The position numbers and the translations under genes are program-made. A DNA stretch of 64,000 bases from Desmonostoc geniculatum HA4340-LM1 (GTDB lineage: Bacteria; Cyanobacteriota; Cyanobacteriia; Cyanobacteriales; Nostocaceae). The notes below the pieces were generated by a model. That model saw only the letters and a program-made list of their open reading frames with translations. It was not told the DNA's origin and did no database searches. The stretch lies in NCBI GenBank assembly GCA_019359545.1, contig JAHHHB010000006.1, forward strand, positions 1-64,000. Direction: 5' to 3'. Positions 1 through 7,787 of this stretch are shown here, one piece after another (positions within the stretch are counted from its first letter, which is position 1; each line of letters opens with the position of its first letter).

Positions 1-54
1 TTCCCAAGCTGTAATCACGCGACGACGCAAATCCTCTGAGTAAGATACTGGCAT
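1..54 (-). mobile_element. IS630-type transposase, N-terminal fragment at window edge
   Basis: Read on the minus strand from an ATG at position 54, the first 18 codons give MPVSYSEDLRRRVITAWE, which runs off the left edge. This is the typical opening of IS630/Tc1-mariner-type transposases in cyanobacteria (a helix-turn-helix start of the form YSEDLRRRVI). Only the start is visible, so whether the transposase is intact is unknown. The element end must lie between about 55 and 95, directly against the start of the shortened pxcA. IS630 elements normally duplicate a TA dinucleotide, and TA occurs in this interval, but the exact boundary cannot be fixed from one side. Confidence 0.7.
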
Positions 55-94
55 CTAATAAAACAATCACTCTAGCTCGATATTACCGTAACTT

Positions 95-1009
95 GTGGTT
101 CAATTACCTGAAAATTGCTGTAATAATTCTCAACCCTTAGAAATCAGCCAGCGCAAAATAAACAAACAACCAGACTCATCTAATATCGATGATATTAAAA
201 CTACATCTCCTTTTCAAAAAACTGGAGTCTTTCCTGGGTCTATTGGCAGAAGCATTAATGTAATTAAAGGAGATTTTTCACCCAATGCAGAAGAAAATTT
301 TGCTAGAAATTACCGATTGTCTAGAAATAGAACAAGAATTGCTCTGAGATTTTTTCTCATTCTAATTATTGTACCGCTGTTAACTCAGCATTTATCTAAA
401 GAATTTGTAGTCAATCCCATAGTAGAAAAAATTAGGGGAGAGAATACAACTCAACTTTTCATCAATTCTGACATGGAAAAAGAGGCTCTCCATGAATTAC
501 ATAATTTTCAAGCACAACTAAGGTTTGAATATCTCCTGAATCAAGCACCACAACTATCATCAGAAGTAGTACAAGAAAAGATAAAAGACAAAGCATTGGA
601 AATTGTTGAAGAATTTCGCCTGAATAGTAACAGCAGTATTAGTAATGTTTTTGCCGACTTAATATCATTATTTTTTTTTGGTTTAGTTATCAGTCTGAGT
701 AAAAGAGAAATTGTAATTGTTAAGTCGTTTATAGATAATATTGTCTATGGTCTTAGCGATAGTGCTAAGGCATTTTTAATTATTCTGTTTACAGATATAT
801 TTGTAGGATTCCACTCGCCGCATGGCTGGGAAATTCTTCTAGAACTATTGTCAAAACATTTAGGTTTAGCAGCAAATGAGAGCGCCATTTATTTATTTAT
901 CGCTACATTTCCTGTGATTTTAAATACTATTGTTAAATACTGGATATTCCGCTATCTCAGTCGCTTATCTCCGTCGGCATTAGCTACATTAAAAGAGATG
1001 GATGAATAA
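95..1009 (+). CDS. pxcA: PxcA/CemA-family proton extrusion protein, apparently 5'-shortened
   Basis: This 304-residue protein belongs to the PxcA (CotA)/CemA family of inner-envelope proteins, which support light-driven proton extrusion and, indirectly, CO2 uptake. The family signature is clear: a hydrophobic segment near residues 82-100, the conserved FINSDMEKEAL block, a second one near 183-200, and a C-terminal half with NIVYGLSDSAKAF, GFHSPHGWE and YWIFRYLSRLSPSA, with further membrane helices. Nostocales PxcA proteins, as I remember them, are about 450-470 residues and carry some 140-160 extra N-terminal residues, absent here. The only start is GTG at 95, with a stop in frame immediately upstream and an IS630-type transposase reading away just beyond. 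I infer that an insertion removed the 5' end. Alternatively it is a naturally short paralogue. No good ribosome binding site precedes the GTG, so expression is uncertain. Confidence 0.8.
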   Translation: MVQLPENCCNNSQPLEISQRKINKQPDSSNIDDIKTTSPFQKTGVFPGSIGRSINVIKGDFSPNAEENFARNYRLSRNRTRIALRFFLILIIVPLLTQHLSKEFVVNPIVEKIRGENTTQLFINSDMEKEALHELHNFQAQLRFEYLLNQAPQLSSEVVQEKIKDKALEIVEEFRLNSNSSISNVFADLISLFFFGLVISLSKREIVIVKSFIDNIVYGLSDSAKAFLIILFTDIFVGFHSPHGWEILLELLSKHLGLAANESAIYLFIATFPVILNTIVKYWIFRYLSRLSPSALATLKEMDE

Positions 1010-1076
1010 TTAGTCAGAATTCAGAAGTCAGAATTAATAATACTTGGATACCCAAGTAAATGAAGTACACGGGTAA

Positions 1077-1096
1077 GGGCACAACATGTTGTGCCC
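1077..1096. repeat. Perfect 20-bp palindrome
   Basis: GGGCACAACATGTTGTGCCC is its own reverse complement. It is extended by CTAC on the right, like many dispersed palindromes in Nostocales genomes (compare 34315-34342). It lies between pxcA and a small membrane protein gene and is flanked by ATTCAGA-type short tandem repeats. It could form a strong cruciform or RNA hairpin, but no T-run follows that would make it a clear terminator. Confidence 0.75.
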
Positions 1097-1191
1097 CTAC
1101 AATTATCTGTACTCCTGAATTCTGAATTATTTTGACGCCTTTGCACCTGATTCGCTACGCTATGTATATCCTGGTTCTTCTAAGGCGTGCT

Positions 1192-1665
1192 ATGGATTTT
1201 GAAAGCAAAGCCAAGGCTCCAACTGCTACAGATAATATAGATTTTGCTCAACCAACTACTCGTAAGCCACTAGAACTCCTGCGAGACACTGAGGCTTTGT
1301 TACGCCGCCCAACTGTAGCAACACTAGTGCCGATTTTACCACCAAAACTCAGTAATAGATTACAAACAACCTCATCTTTAGCAGATGACTCTTTTAAAGA
1401 ACTGTCAGAAATTGACCTAGACAATATTAGTGATTTTGAACTGCGACCCCCACGAATTGGTGTTGGCTTAAGCTTTATTGGTTTTGGAGCGCTGATGATA
1501 TTGGTGTTGCTGTTATACTTAAACACCTTGCATCCAGAACTGAATGCACTAGAGCAGATGCACCAATACTGGTATCAATATGTTTGGTTTGTCAGTTTAG
1601 GTATCGCAGGAATGTTTATCTTGGGTCGTGAAGCTATGCGTCCGACTCCAAAACGCCGAAAATGA
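1192..1665 (+). CDS. Conserved two-helix membrane protein of unknown function
   Basis: I do not recognise a characterised family. From the ATG at 1192 the product is 157 residues, opening MDFESKAKAP. Residues 1-90 are hydrophilic and rich in Pro, Thr and Leu (ELLRDTEALLRRP), followed by two membrane helices (about 92-112 and 128-147) and a basic tail (RPTPKRRK). Such small two-helix proteins are common in filamentous cyanobacteria. In-frame upstream starts exist at 1132 (TTG) and 1162 (ATG), but the residues they add look like noncoding sequence, so 1192 is preferred. The stop lies 14 nt before the ppk2 start, which suggests an operon with the polyphosphate kinase. That is the only hint about its role. 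Confidence 0.65.
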   Translation: MDFESKAKAPTATDNIDFAQPTTRKPLELLRDTEALLRRPTVATLVPILPPKLSNRLQTTSSLADDSFKELSEIDLDNISDFELRPPRIGVGLSFIGFGALMILVLLLYLNTLHPELNALEQMHQYWYQYVWFVSLGIAGMFILGREAMRPTPKRRK

Positions 1666-1678
1666 GGAGATTTTATAG

Positions 1679-2548
1679 ATGAATCATGATGCTTTTATTG
1701 TTCCACCTGGTTCAAAGATTTCTCTGAAAAAAAACTATGACCCAGCTTATAAAACTGATTTTCATGTAAAAACTGATGCTGTAATGAAATTACAGGCAGA
1801 TATTGAACGACTAGCAAATTACCAAAATATTCTCTATGCCCAAAATACCTATGCATTGTTAATTATTTTTCAGGCAATGGATGCTGCTGGTAAAGACAGC
1901 ACAATTAAACATGTGATGTCTGGTGTGAACCCCCAAGGATTTCAGGTGTTTAGTTTCAAGCAACCAAGCGCAGAAGAATTAGACCATGACTACTTATGGC
2001 GAGCGACAAAGGCTTTGCCAGAAAGAGGACGAATTGGTATATTCAACCGTTCATACTATGAAGAAGTTTTAGTGGTTCGTGTCCATCCAGAAATGCTGAA
2101 AAAGCAACAATTACCGAAATTTCCTTCAGGAAATCAAATATGGAAGCAGCGCTTTCAAGAAATTAATAACTTGGAAAAATATTTAGTAGATAATGGTGTA
2201 ATTATTCTGAAGTTTTTTCTGAATGTCTCCAAATCAGAGCAGAAGAAGCGCTTTTTACAAAGGATTGAATCGCCGGAAAAACATTGGAAGTTTTCCGCTA
2301 GTGATGTCAAAGAAAGAGCTTTTTGGGATGATTATATGGATGCTTATGAAGAAGTTTTCAACCAGACCAGCACAAAATGGGCACCGTGGTATATTATTCC
2401 TGCCGATCGCAAATGGTTTACACGCTTGACAGTTGCCAATATCATCTGCTCAAAACTAGAAGAACTAAATCTGAAATACCCGTCAGTTAGTGAGGAACAC
2501 AAACAGCAACTTTTGGAGGCAAAACGCATTTTGGAACAAGAAGATTAA
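1679..2548 (+). CDS. ppk2: PPK2-family polyphosphate kinase / polyphosphate:nucleotide phosphotransferase
   Basis: The 289-residue product has the single-domain PPK2 fold of enzymes that transfer phosphate between polyphosphate and nucleotides. Walker A is visible at residues 66-75 ([10 protein letters not shown]), followed by [16 protein letters not shown] and the lid/Walker B block [13 protein letters not shown] at about 120-132. The C-terminal half keeps the usual [10 protein letters not shown] and KRWKFS-like segments (here [14 protein letters not shown]). Length and architecture fit the class that acts on nucleoside mono- or diphosphates, but substrate preference cannot be read from sequence. 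The ATG at 1679 has a purine-rich ribosome binding site (GAGGAG, about 12 nt upstream) overlapping the end of the preceding membrane-protein gene. Likely cytoplasmic. Confidence 0.9.
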   Translation: MNHDAFIVPPGSKISLKKNYDPAYKTDFHVKTDAVMKLQADIERLANYQNILYAQNTYALLIIFQAMDAAGKDSTIKHVMSGVNPQGFQVFSFKQPSAEELDHDYLWRATKALPERGRIGIFNRSYYEEVLVVRVHPEMLKKQQLPKFPSGNQIWKQRFQEINNLEKYLVDNGVIILKFFLNVSKSEQKKRFLQRIESPEKHWKFSASDVKERAFWDDYMDAYEEVFNQTSTKWAPWYIIPADRKWFTRLTVANIICSKLEELNLKYPSVSEEHKQQLLEAKRILEQED

Positions 2549-2699
2549 GCGATAAAATTAACTGTGATTGTTCAATACATAAAAACTGCTGAATTGTCGC
2601 AAACATCACATACAGCAGATTTCGACAAGCGTGAAGGCGTTGCTGAATTTGGTCATAAATTATGTTTGTGTACATTTTGTCGTTTAATGCCAAATCCTT

Positions 2700-2750
2700 G
2701 TAGAGACGTAGCAATGCTACGTCTCTACATACGCATTGCTACGTCTCTAC
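2700..2750. repeat. Dispersed palindromic repeat (GTAGAGACGTAGCA type), one and a half copies
   Basis: GTAGAGACGTAGCA and its reverse complement meet around position 2714 to make a 29-bp near-perfect palindrome (2700-2728). A second half unit, GCATTGCTACGTCTCTAC, follows at 2733-2750. The same GTAGAGACG core occurs in variant palindromes at 48859 and 59671. This is a dispersed intergenic repeat family of the genome rather than a gene-specific site. The gap 2549-2951 otherwise holds only ATTCTGA-type tandem repeats; I see no coding sequence in it. Confidence 0.7.
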
Positions 2751-2852
2751 ATACCTGTAAATTGTAAATTCATATCTTGATTCAGCAACGCCAGCGTGAA
2801 CTACACCATCTAGGTTTGGTAGCTAGCTAGAGAGCCGATTCTAATTCTGAAC

Positions 2853-2893
2853 TCTGACTTCTGAATTCTGAATTCTGAATTCTGAATTCTGCT
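2853..2893. repeat. Short tandemly repeated repeat, TCTGAAT heptamer
   Basis: At least five tandem copies of a TCTGAAT/TTCTGAA heptamer lie upstream of miaE. The same heptamer in either orientation recurs at 1018-1035, 20097-20116, 20880-20900, 39585-39612 and 40968-41000. This is the STRR class typical of heterocystous cyanobacteria. No function is apparent. Confidence 0.75.
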
Positions 2894-2951
2894 GTAAAAT
2901 CAATTTGCTGGGATACTCAGCCAACTTGCAATTCTGGAGTTTTGTGACTCT

Positions 2952-3548
2952 GTGCTTACTCAGTTACCGACTATCAACGCCCTGAAACAGCCCACGAGTT
3001 CTGCTTGGATCGAACAAGCGATCGCTAACTTAGATATCATCTTACTCGACCACTCCCACTGTGAACGCAAAGCAGCAGGGGTGGCCTTGAATTTTATGTT
3101 TCGCTACCCTTCTAATACTAAAATGGTACGCGAGCTAACAGCGATCGCCCGTGAAGAACTAGAACACTTTGAGCTAGTTAACCAATGGTTAGAGCGGCGG
3201 AATATTCCCCTAGCTCCCCTGCCGCCACCTCCCTACGGCGCGGGTTTAAAAGCTGCTGTACGCCCCCAAGAACCTCAGCGATTTTTGGATTCCTTACTAG
3301 TCACTGGCTTAATAGAAGCTCGGAGTCACGAACGCCTGGGATTATTAGCTGCTCACTGTCCAGAGCCAGAGTTAGCAAAATTTTATCGGGGACTGATGGC
3401 ATCCGAAGCACGCCACTACGGTATATATTGGGTTTTAGCTGCTACTTACTTCGACAAAGAAATCGTCATGCAACGCCTTGATGAATTGGCAATCGTCGAA
3501 AGTGAGTTGCTGGCAACTTTGCATCCAGAACCTAGAATTCACAGTTAG
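2952..3548 (+). CDS. miaE: tRNA-(ms2io6A37)-hydroxylase MiaE
   Basis: The 198-residue protein matches MiaE, the nonheme di-iron monooxygenase that hydroxylates the isopentenyl group of 2-methylthio-N6-isopentenyladenosine at tRNA position 37. The ferritin-like four-helix scaffold carries the expected carboxylate/histidine ligands: E38 (CERKAA), E69 and the E71-H72 pair (REELEHFELV), E122 (GLIEARSHERL), and E152 with H155 (ASEARHYGIYW). The length is normal. The start is GTG at 2952 (translated M-L-T-Q), chosen because no earlier start keeps the frame. Its substrate needs MiaA and MiaB, neither of which is in this window. The next gene on the same strand begins 15 nt after its stop. Confidence 0.9.
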   Translation: MLTQLPTINALKQPTSSAWIEQAIANLDIILLDHSHCERKAAGVALNFMFRYPSNTKMVRELTAIAREELEHFELVNQWLERRNIPLAPLPPPPYGAGLKAAVRPQEPQRFLDSLLVTGLIEARSHERLGLLAAHCPEPELAKFYRGLMASEARHYGIYWVLAATYFDKEIVMQRLDELAIVESELLATLHPEPRIHS

Positions 3549-3563
3549 TAGACTAAGGCCACT

Positions 3564-3968
3564 ATGAAGCTTCAGCTAACACACTTGAGACTGCTTGTAT
3601 CCAACTACAAAGATTCTTTTCTGTTCTACCGAGATCTGCTAAAATTTGATGTCGATTGGGGCGATGAAAATAGCGGATATGCTGAGTTTAATACCGGACA
3701 TCTCAAGCTCGGTTTGTTCAAACAAGAATTAATGGCCGAAGTAGTCCCAAGAATCGATCAGCCTTCCTATGTTGCCAATCGAGATAAAATTGTCTTGATT
3801 TTCGCAGTCGATAACGTGGATGAAGTCCATAAACAAGTCAAAGATGGTAATGCGATCGTTGTCACTCAACCAATAAATCGTCCGGATTGGGGAATCCGCA
3901 CCGCTCATTTTCGGGATCCTGATGGCAATTTAATCGAAGTCTATAGCAACCTGGGAATTGTTAGTTAA
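3564..3968 (+). CDS. VOC (glyoxalase/bleomycin-resistance fold) family protein
   Basis: The 134-residue protein has two beta-alpha-beta-beta-beta modules of the vicinal oxygen chelate superfamily. It opens with LTHLRLLVSNYKDSFLFYRDLL and ends with the metal-binding-type block TAHFRDPDGNLIEVYSNL. The penultimate Glu of LIEV and a His/Gln near the start of each module are usual metal ligands. Members include glyoxalase I, dioxygenases and antibiotic-binding proteins, so the substrate cannot be assigned. It starts 15 nt after miaE and probably shares its transcript, but no functional link is evident. Confidence 0.85.
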   Translation: MKLQLTHLRLLVSNYKDSFLFYRDLLKFDVDWGDENSGYAEFNTGHLKLGLFKQELMAEVVPRIDQPSYVANRDKIVLIFAVDNVDEVHKQVKDGNAIVVTQPINRPDWGIRTAHFRDPDGNLIEVYSNLGIVS

Positions 3969-4047
3969 AAGCGCCCCACCTGTTATGAATCAAACAAACA
4001 CTTTCTTATCCTACCGCCTATTCCCCACTCCCCACTCCCCATTTTTC

Positions 4048-4929
4048 TTAAGGGTTTGTTGGCGGTTTTGATTCAAATAAACGCACAGGTTTATTTTGCA
4101 AATTAGAAGCAATTGAACTGACTCGATCGACTACAGAAATCATATATTTGTAATCCGGTACTTGTCCATTGGGGACATAGCCAACTTCTTGAGCTAAACC
4201 TGAAGGTGACTCGCTCATTACTTTGCGGATGAATTCTTGACGGTTACGTTCTACATTCGGCCCAATCAAAACCACACCCAGTGGTACATAGTGAAGGTCT
4301 TTAAAAAGTATGCGGAACTCGGTCTGACTAAACTGTGAAGCGTAGAGACTCAATTCAGCCTCCGAAACTGCACAGGCGCTAGCTTTTCCTTGAGCTACCA
4401 ATTCCAGCGCTGCTTTTGGTGTCGGTGCAAACAATATTTCAGCCAGTGTTGTACCATAAAGGTTGTAAAGTGGAAAATAATATCCTGTTGCTGAACCCAA
4501 CTGACCCAAAGCTACTGTTTGACCCTGTAGTTGTTTTAAATTCGCTATTGAACTGTCTTTGCGAACAACGAAAATTGAACGCAAATTACTAATACCTATT
4601 AAGGGAAACAGAGGAACATATTGGTAGCGTGCGATGGCGATCGCCGCTAAACCAGGCGGAGCAAATACCAATGACCATGCACGAGCATCAAGGCGTTCAA
4701 CTGCTTTATTTTCGTTAAAAGCAGGTTCTAGCTGAATTATTGAGTTGGTTTTTTCACCCAAGTAACTATTAAATTTAGCATATTGGTTAATTATTTGTTC
4801 GCCTCCACCATAGTTAAGAACGCCAATAGTCAATGTACCTTGAAAGGGTCGCCGTGATTGACAACTAGCAAATGCCAAACCTAGTAGATTAAACAGAAAT
4901 AAACGACGGGGAAATCGCAAAAACATCAC
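4048..4929 (-). CDS. PhnD-like periplasmic substrate-binding lipoprotein
   Basis: The 293-residue protein resembles the PhnD/SsuA family of phosphate, phosphite and phosphonate-type solute-binding proteins (TIGR/PF12974-like). The opening LTIGVLNYGGGEQIINQYAKF, the block LKQLQGQTVALGQLGSATGYYFPLYNL and VAQGKASACAVSEAEL are characteristic. An N-terminal basic/hydrophobic signal ends in a lipobox at FASC (Cys23), so a membrane-anchored periplasmic protein is likely. No permease or ATPase gene is adjacent. Instead it is divergently arranged, 178 bp apart, from a c-heme/HAMP membrane sensor. This suggests a ligand-binding partner of that sensor rather than a transport component. That link is inference only. 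Confidence 0.8.
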   Translation of the reverse strand: MMFLRFPRRLFLFNLLGLAFASCQSRRPFQGTLTIGVLNYGGGEQIINQYAKFNSYLGEKTNSIIQLEPAFNENKAVERLDARAWSLVFAPPGLAAIAIARYQYVPLFPLIGISNLRSIFVVRKDSSIANLKQLQGQTVALGQLGSATGYYFPLYNLYGTTLAEILFAPTPKAALELVAQGKASACAVSEAELSLYASQFSQTEFRILFKDLHYVPLGVVLIGPNVERNRQEFIRKVMSESPSGLAQEVGYVPNGQVPDYKYMISVVDRVSSIASNLQNKPVRLFESKPPTNP

Positions 4930-5107
4930 TAATTATGATTGAGTAAATAACTTGGGTTTGAGAACTAATTTAAATCAGCTTTTTTACTGCTTAAATAGGT
5001 AAAATCACAACAAACAATTAATATTTATTAATTCATAAAACAACAATTTTCTAACAGGTATAAATAGATATTAAACAAGCTCAGATACTACCTTCGTTGG
5101 TTAAGTT

Positions 5108-6022
5108 ATGTTAAACAACATTACGTTAAAAAACTTAAAAATAGGTGCAAAATTTAATTTACTTTTAATATTAGTTTTCATCGTCAGTATTTTGGGAAGT
5201 GGTGTTGCCTTATCCAGTGTACTTCAGGGGAGAGCGCAAAATGAAGTAGCTTCTCAAGCGCAGATTCTCATCCAAATGGTGAATGCAGTTAGAAACTATA
5301 CACAAAATCGTATAGATCCCTTGTTGCAACCTAGACTAGATACTAACCCAACCTTCATACCCGAAGTGGTGCCAACTTTTTCTTCTAAAGAAGTTTTTGA
5401 GAATTTTCGGAAAAAACCTGAATATAAAAACTTTTTTCATAAAGATGCCACACTTAATCCAACTAATTTAGTAGATAAAGCTGATAGTTTTGAAACTCAA
5501 CTTGTAGAACGTTTTCGCCAGGAACCCAATACTCAAGAAATTACTGGTTTTCGCAACTTGTCAGAAGGCGAAGTATTTTATATTGCTCGACCACTAAAAA
5601 TTACACAAGAAAAATGTTTGCGATGTCATTCTACACCAGATCAGGCTCCTAAGAGTCAGTTGGCAACTTATGGCTCGGAAAATGGTTTTGGTTGGCAACT
5701 CAATCAAATTGTTTCTGCCCAAATAATTTCTGTTCCTTCAGAAGAGATTTTTGCCAATGCCAAACGGACTTGGATATTGATTATGGGACTTTTGATTACT
5801 ATCTTTGGGATCGTAATTTTCTTGATTAACTTCTTAATCAAAAAAGCCGTGATTCAACGAATCAAAAAAATAGAAAAAATCGCACAAAGAGTCAGTACTG
5901 GTGACATGACTGCTGATTTTGAAGAGATATCTAATGATGAAATTGGTGGTTTAGCAGAAGCATTTAATCGCATGAAAGCTAGTTTAAGAATAGCTATGGA
6001 TATGCTTAATAATCAGAGTTGA
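5108..6022 (+). CDS. Membrane sensor with DUF3365 c-type heme domain and C-terminal HAMP
   Basis: The 304-residue protein has a membrane helix at about 15-38, a roughly 180-residue periplasmic domain of the DUF3365 (Tll0287-like) family, a second helix at about 222-245, and a HAMP linker at about 246-298 (VIQRIKKIEKIAQRVSTGD, then NDEIGGLAEAFNRM). The periplasmic domain carries a c-type heme motif CLRCH (Cys170, Cys173, His174). This suggests redox, NO or ligand sensing through heme. The protein ends within six residues of the HAMP domain and has no kinase, cyclase or methyl-accepting module, so an output partner must be separate. There is no kinase immediately downstream. The PhnD-like lipoprotein gene diverges from the same intergenic region. 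Confidence 0.85.
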   Translation: MLNNITLKNLKIGAKFNLLLILVFIVSILGSGVALSSVLQGRAQNEVASQAQILIQMVNAVRNYTQNRIDPLLQPRLDTNPTFIPEVVPTFSSKEVFENFRKKPEYKNFFHKDATLNPTNLVDKADSFETQLVERFRQEPNTQEITGFRNLSEGEVFYIARPLKITQEKCLRCHSTPDQAPKSQLATYGSENGFGWQLNQIVSAQIISVPSEEIFANAKRTWILIMGLLITIFGIVIFLINFLIKKAVIQRIKKIEKIAQRVSTGDMTADFEEISNDEIGGLAEAFNRMKASLRIAMDMLNNQS

Positions 6023-6037
6023 ATGGCATTAGGGGCG

Positions 6038-6109
6038 ATGGCACAATTACGATCGTTAGAGTGCCTCCCAATTGTAATTCCGGTGGTTTTGTCTTGAGAT
6101 CGAGCGATC
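6038..6109. repeat. 72-bp dispersed repeat, copy A
   Basis: This stretch matches 12885-12956 over 72 positions with about eight differences. Both share the ends ATGGCACAATTACGATCGTTA and TTTTGTCTTGAGATCGAGC, and the middle AATTGTAATTCC. An inner inverted repeat (AATTAC with GTAATT) could form a stem. Copy A sits just after the HAMP sensor gene and copy B downstream of a transposase remnant. No gene product is evident. It could be a decayed piece of a larger repeat. Confidence 0.7.
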
Positions 6110-6147
6110 GACTTTTGGTGTGTTACTAGACTGATATAATTTGCTCT

Positions 6148-6966
6148 ATGTTTGATAATGTCTGCAAGTTTCTCGCAGAGTCTTTTTCAGCCGACTTTGC
6201 AACATGGCTACTCGGTGAATCAATTACACTTAACGAACTTAGTCCATCTGAATTATCACTCGAACCCATCCGCGCCGATGCACTAATTTTGTTGCAGTCG
6301 GATGAAGTTGTTCTCCATATCGAATTTCAAACTGCACCTAAAGCCGATATCCCCTTTCGGATGATTGATTATCGTTTGCGCGTCTATCGAAAATTTCCCC
6401 ATAAACGAATGCGTCAGGTAGTGATTTATCTAAAACCAAGCGATTCTGAGCTAGTCTATCAAACAGAATTTCTTCTAGAAAACACCCTGCACAGATTTGA
6501 AGTGATTCGACTTTGGGAACAGCCAACCGAAGTATTTTTGAACTCTCCAGGTTTGCTACCGTTTGCAGCTTTAAGTCAAACCGACGATCAAACGCGAACC
6601 TTAGAAGAAGTTGCCCAAATTATTGAAGCACTAAACGACACCCGAATCCGCAGTAATGTTGCTGCATCAACAGCAGTGTTAGCTGGGTTAGTATTAAATA
6701 AAGATGTGATTAAAAGAATTTTGCGGAGTGATATTATGCGCGAATCTGTGATTTATCAAGATATTTTGCAAGAAGGGCTTGCACAAGGTATCGAACAAGG
6801 TATCGAACAAGGTATTGAACAAGGTATTGAACAAAAAGCTCAAGAAATTGCCATAAATATGCTCAATGAAGGAATTGCGATCGCCATAATTGTGCGCGTT
6901 ACTGGTTTAACTGTCGAGCAAGTTCAACAATTACAGGCTAAAACTCGCGGTAATCAAGCTGAGTGA
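6148..6966 (+). CDS. Rpn-family PD-(D/E)XK nuclease / recombination-promoting nuclease
   Basis: The 272-residue protein belongs to the Rpn/PDDEXK group often labelled 'putative transposase' or DUF4351-associated in cyanobacteria. The nuclease core is visible as IRADALILL (D44) followed by VVLHIEFQTAP (E59, Q61) and the DYRLRVYRKF helix. The middle (EEVAQIIEAL and following) is the family's helical region. The C-terminal part contains four perfect GIEQ repeats encoded by a 12-bp tandem repeat, then a short helical tail with TGLTVEQVQQLQ. Such proteins are usually single-gene, highly paralogous and prone to spread. The biological role (DNA cleavage, phage defence or recombination) is unsettled. 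The ATG at 6148 fits the family's usual N-terminus. A strong terminator follows 28 nt after the stop. Confidence 0.85.
   Translation: MFDNVCKFLAESFSADFATWLLGESITLNELSPSELSLEPIRADALILLQSDEVVLHIEFQTAPKADIPFRMIDYRLRVYRKFPHKRMRQVVIYLKPSDSELVYQTEFLLENTLHRFEVIRLWEQPTEVFLNSPGLLPFAALSQTDDQTRTLEEVAQIIEALNDTRIRSNVAASTAVLAGLVLNKDVIKRILRSDIMRESVIYQDILQEGLAQGIEQGIEQGIEQGIEQKAQEIAINMLNEGIAIAIIVRVTGLTVEQVQQLQAKTRGNQAE
6787..6834 (+). repeat. In-frame 12-bp tandem repeat, four copies
   Basis: Four tandem copies of GGTAT(C/T)GAACAA encode GIEQ x 4 inside the Rpn-family gene. The first two copies use ATC and the last two ATT, so the array has partly diverged or grown by pairwise duplication. Copy number can change by slippage without breaking the frame. 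Confidence 0.95.
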
Positions 6967-6993
6967 GTCAATGATACACGAAAATAGTCTCAC

Positions 6994-7027
6994 AACCCCG
7001 ACTTCTCCAAGAAGTCGGGGTTCTTTT
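6994..7027 (+). terminator. Strong intrinsic terminator (CCCCGACTTCT hairpin)
   Basis: AACCCCGACTTCT pairs perfectly with AGAAGTCGGGGTT across a CCA loop and is followed by CTTTT. It lies directly downstream of the Rpn-family gene. The hairpin sequence is also a very common dispersed cyanobacterial repeat, so it may be a repeat used as a terminator. Confidence 0.8.
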
Positions 7028-7200
7028 ACATCACGAATGATTTAAGACTGCTATATTTAATAATTATTTTTATAATTATCTAAATTATTTAATTCATCTT
7101 CCAAAGAATCTGGATTTTCCGAAGTAGGAATGCAAACTTTAATACCAATAACTAATTGATTATTTTCAATATTTATACAGGTTATGTGGCCGCCAGTGCA

Positions 7201-7587
7201 ATGATGAAAGCTGTTAGCGTTATTGGTACTAAGAAAATTGCTACAGGAATTGTGAGTAAAGGAACTTCTAAAGTAGTTGCTAAGATAGCAACTAAAACTG
7301 CAACAAAGGTAGCAACAGAAGGAACAGGTGAAGTTGCTGCGGGACTTTTAGGTTTAGAGCTACTTAATCCTCTTGCTGGTTTAGGAGTTTTAGCATGGGA
7401 TATCTGGGATCATTATCATACAGTTAAAGTAGAAAGACCAATTCTAAGAGAAAACCTTAGCAATTATTTGAATGAGGTAAAAGACTCATTGCTGAATGAT
7501 AAAGAAAATGGAATCTTGTCTTCAGTGAATAAATTCCATGATGGAATTATAGATACTTTAAGTAGCAAGCCAACATTAGCTAAATAA
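7201..7587 (+). CDS. Hypothetical small protein with Ala/Gly/Thr-rich amphipathic N-terminus
   Basis: From ATG 7201 the product is 128 residues. Residues 5-45 are rich in Ala, Lys, Thr and Val (GTKKIATGIVSKGTSKV, KIATKTATKVATE). There is a hydrophobic stretch AAGLLGLELLNPLAGLGVLAWDIWDHYHT near 47-75, then a helical tail (PILRENLSNYLNEVKDSLL). I recall this AWDIWDHYHT/RPILR type of ending from C-termini of larger membrane proteins, so this may be a truncated descendant. An in-frame TTG at 7156 would add 15 residues but lacks support. No ribosome binding site is obvious. Function unknown. Confidence 0.5.
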   Translation: MMKAVSVIGTKKIATGIVSKGTSKVVAKIATKTATKVATEGTGEVAAGLLGLELLNPLAGLGVLAWDIWDHYHTVKVERPILRENLSNYLNEVKDSLLNDKENGILSSVNKFHDGIIDTLSSKPTLAK

Positions 7588-7754
7588 AAGTTGCTTGTTC
7601 TTAAGCAGATATCAAGTTTCTGTTGTTTGGTGTTGATATTGATATAGCGGTTTTCAACTGAACTGTATTCTTTGATAATTTCTCAGTTTAACGTGAAAGA
7701 AACCCTACCTCTCTGCTACTTGGTATAACTCGCAACCACGCAATTTAAGTCTGT

Positions 7755-7787
7755 CTATGCTGACTAAAAAATATTTAGTTAGCATAG
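7755..7787. promoter_or_regulatory. Stem-loop upstream of chlH
   Basis: CTATGCTGACTAAA (7755-7768) pairs with TTTAGTTAGCATAG (7774-7787) with a single G-T type mismatch around a 5-nt loop. It lies 300 bp before the proposed chlH start. It may be the terminator of the preceding small gene (the following GCAAGTTTTGTTTTG is only moderately T-rich) or part of the chlH regulatory region. The stretch 7588-8085 holds no other gene I can support. Confidence 0.5.

Noticed and set aside
7060-7215. Minus-strand frame ending in PTSENPDSLEDELNNLDNYK
   Set aside because: It has coding-like composition at its C-terminal end but no recognised family and overlaps the proposed plus-strand hypothetical gene. 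Too uncertain to report as a gene.
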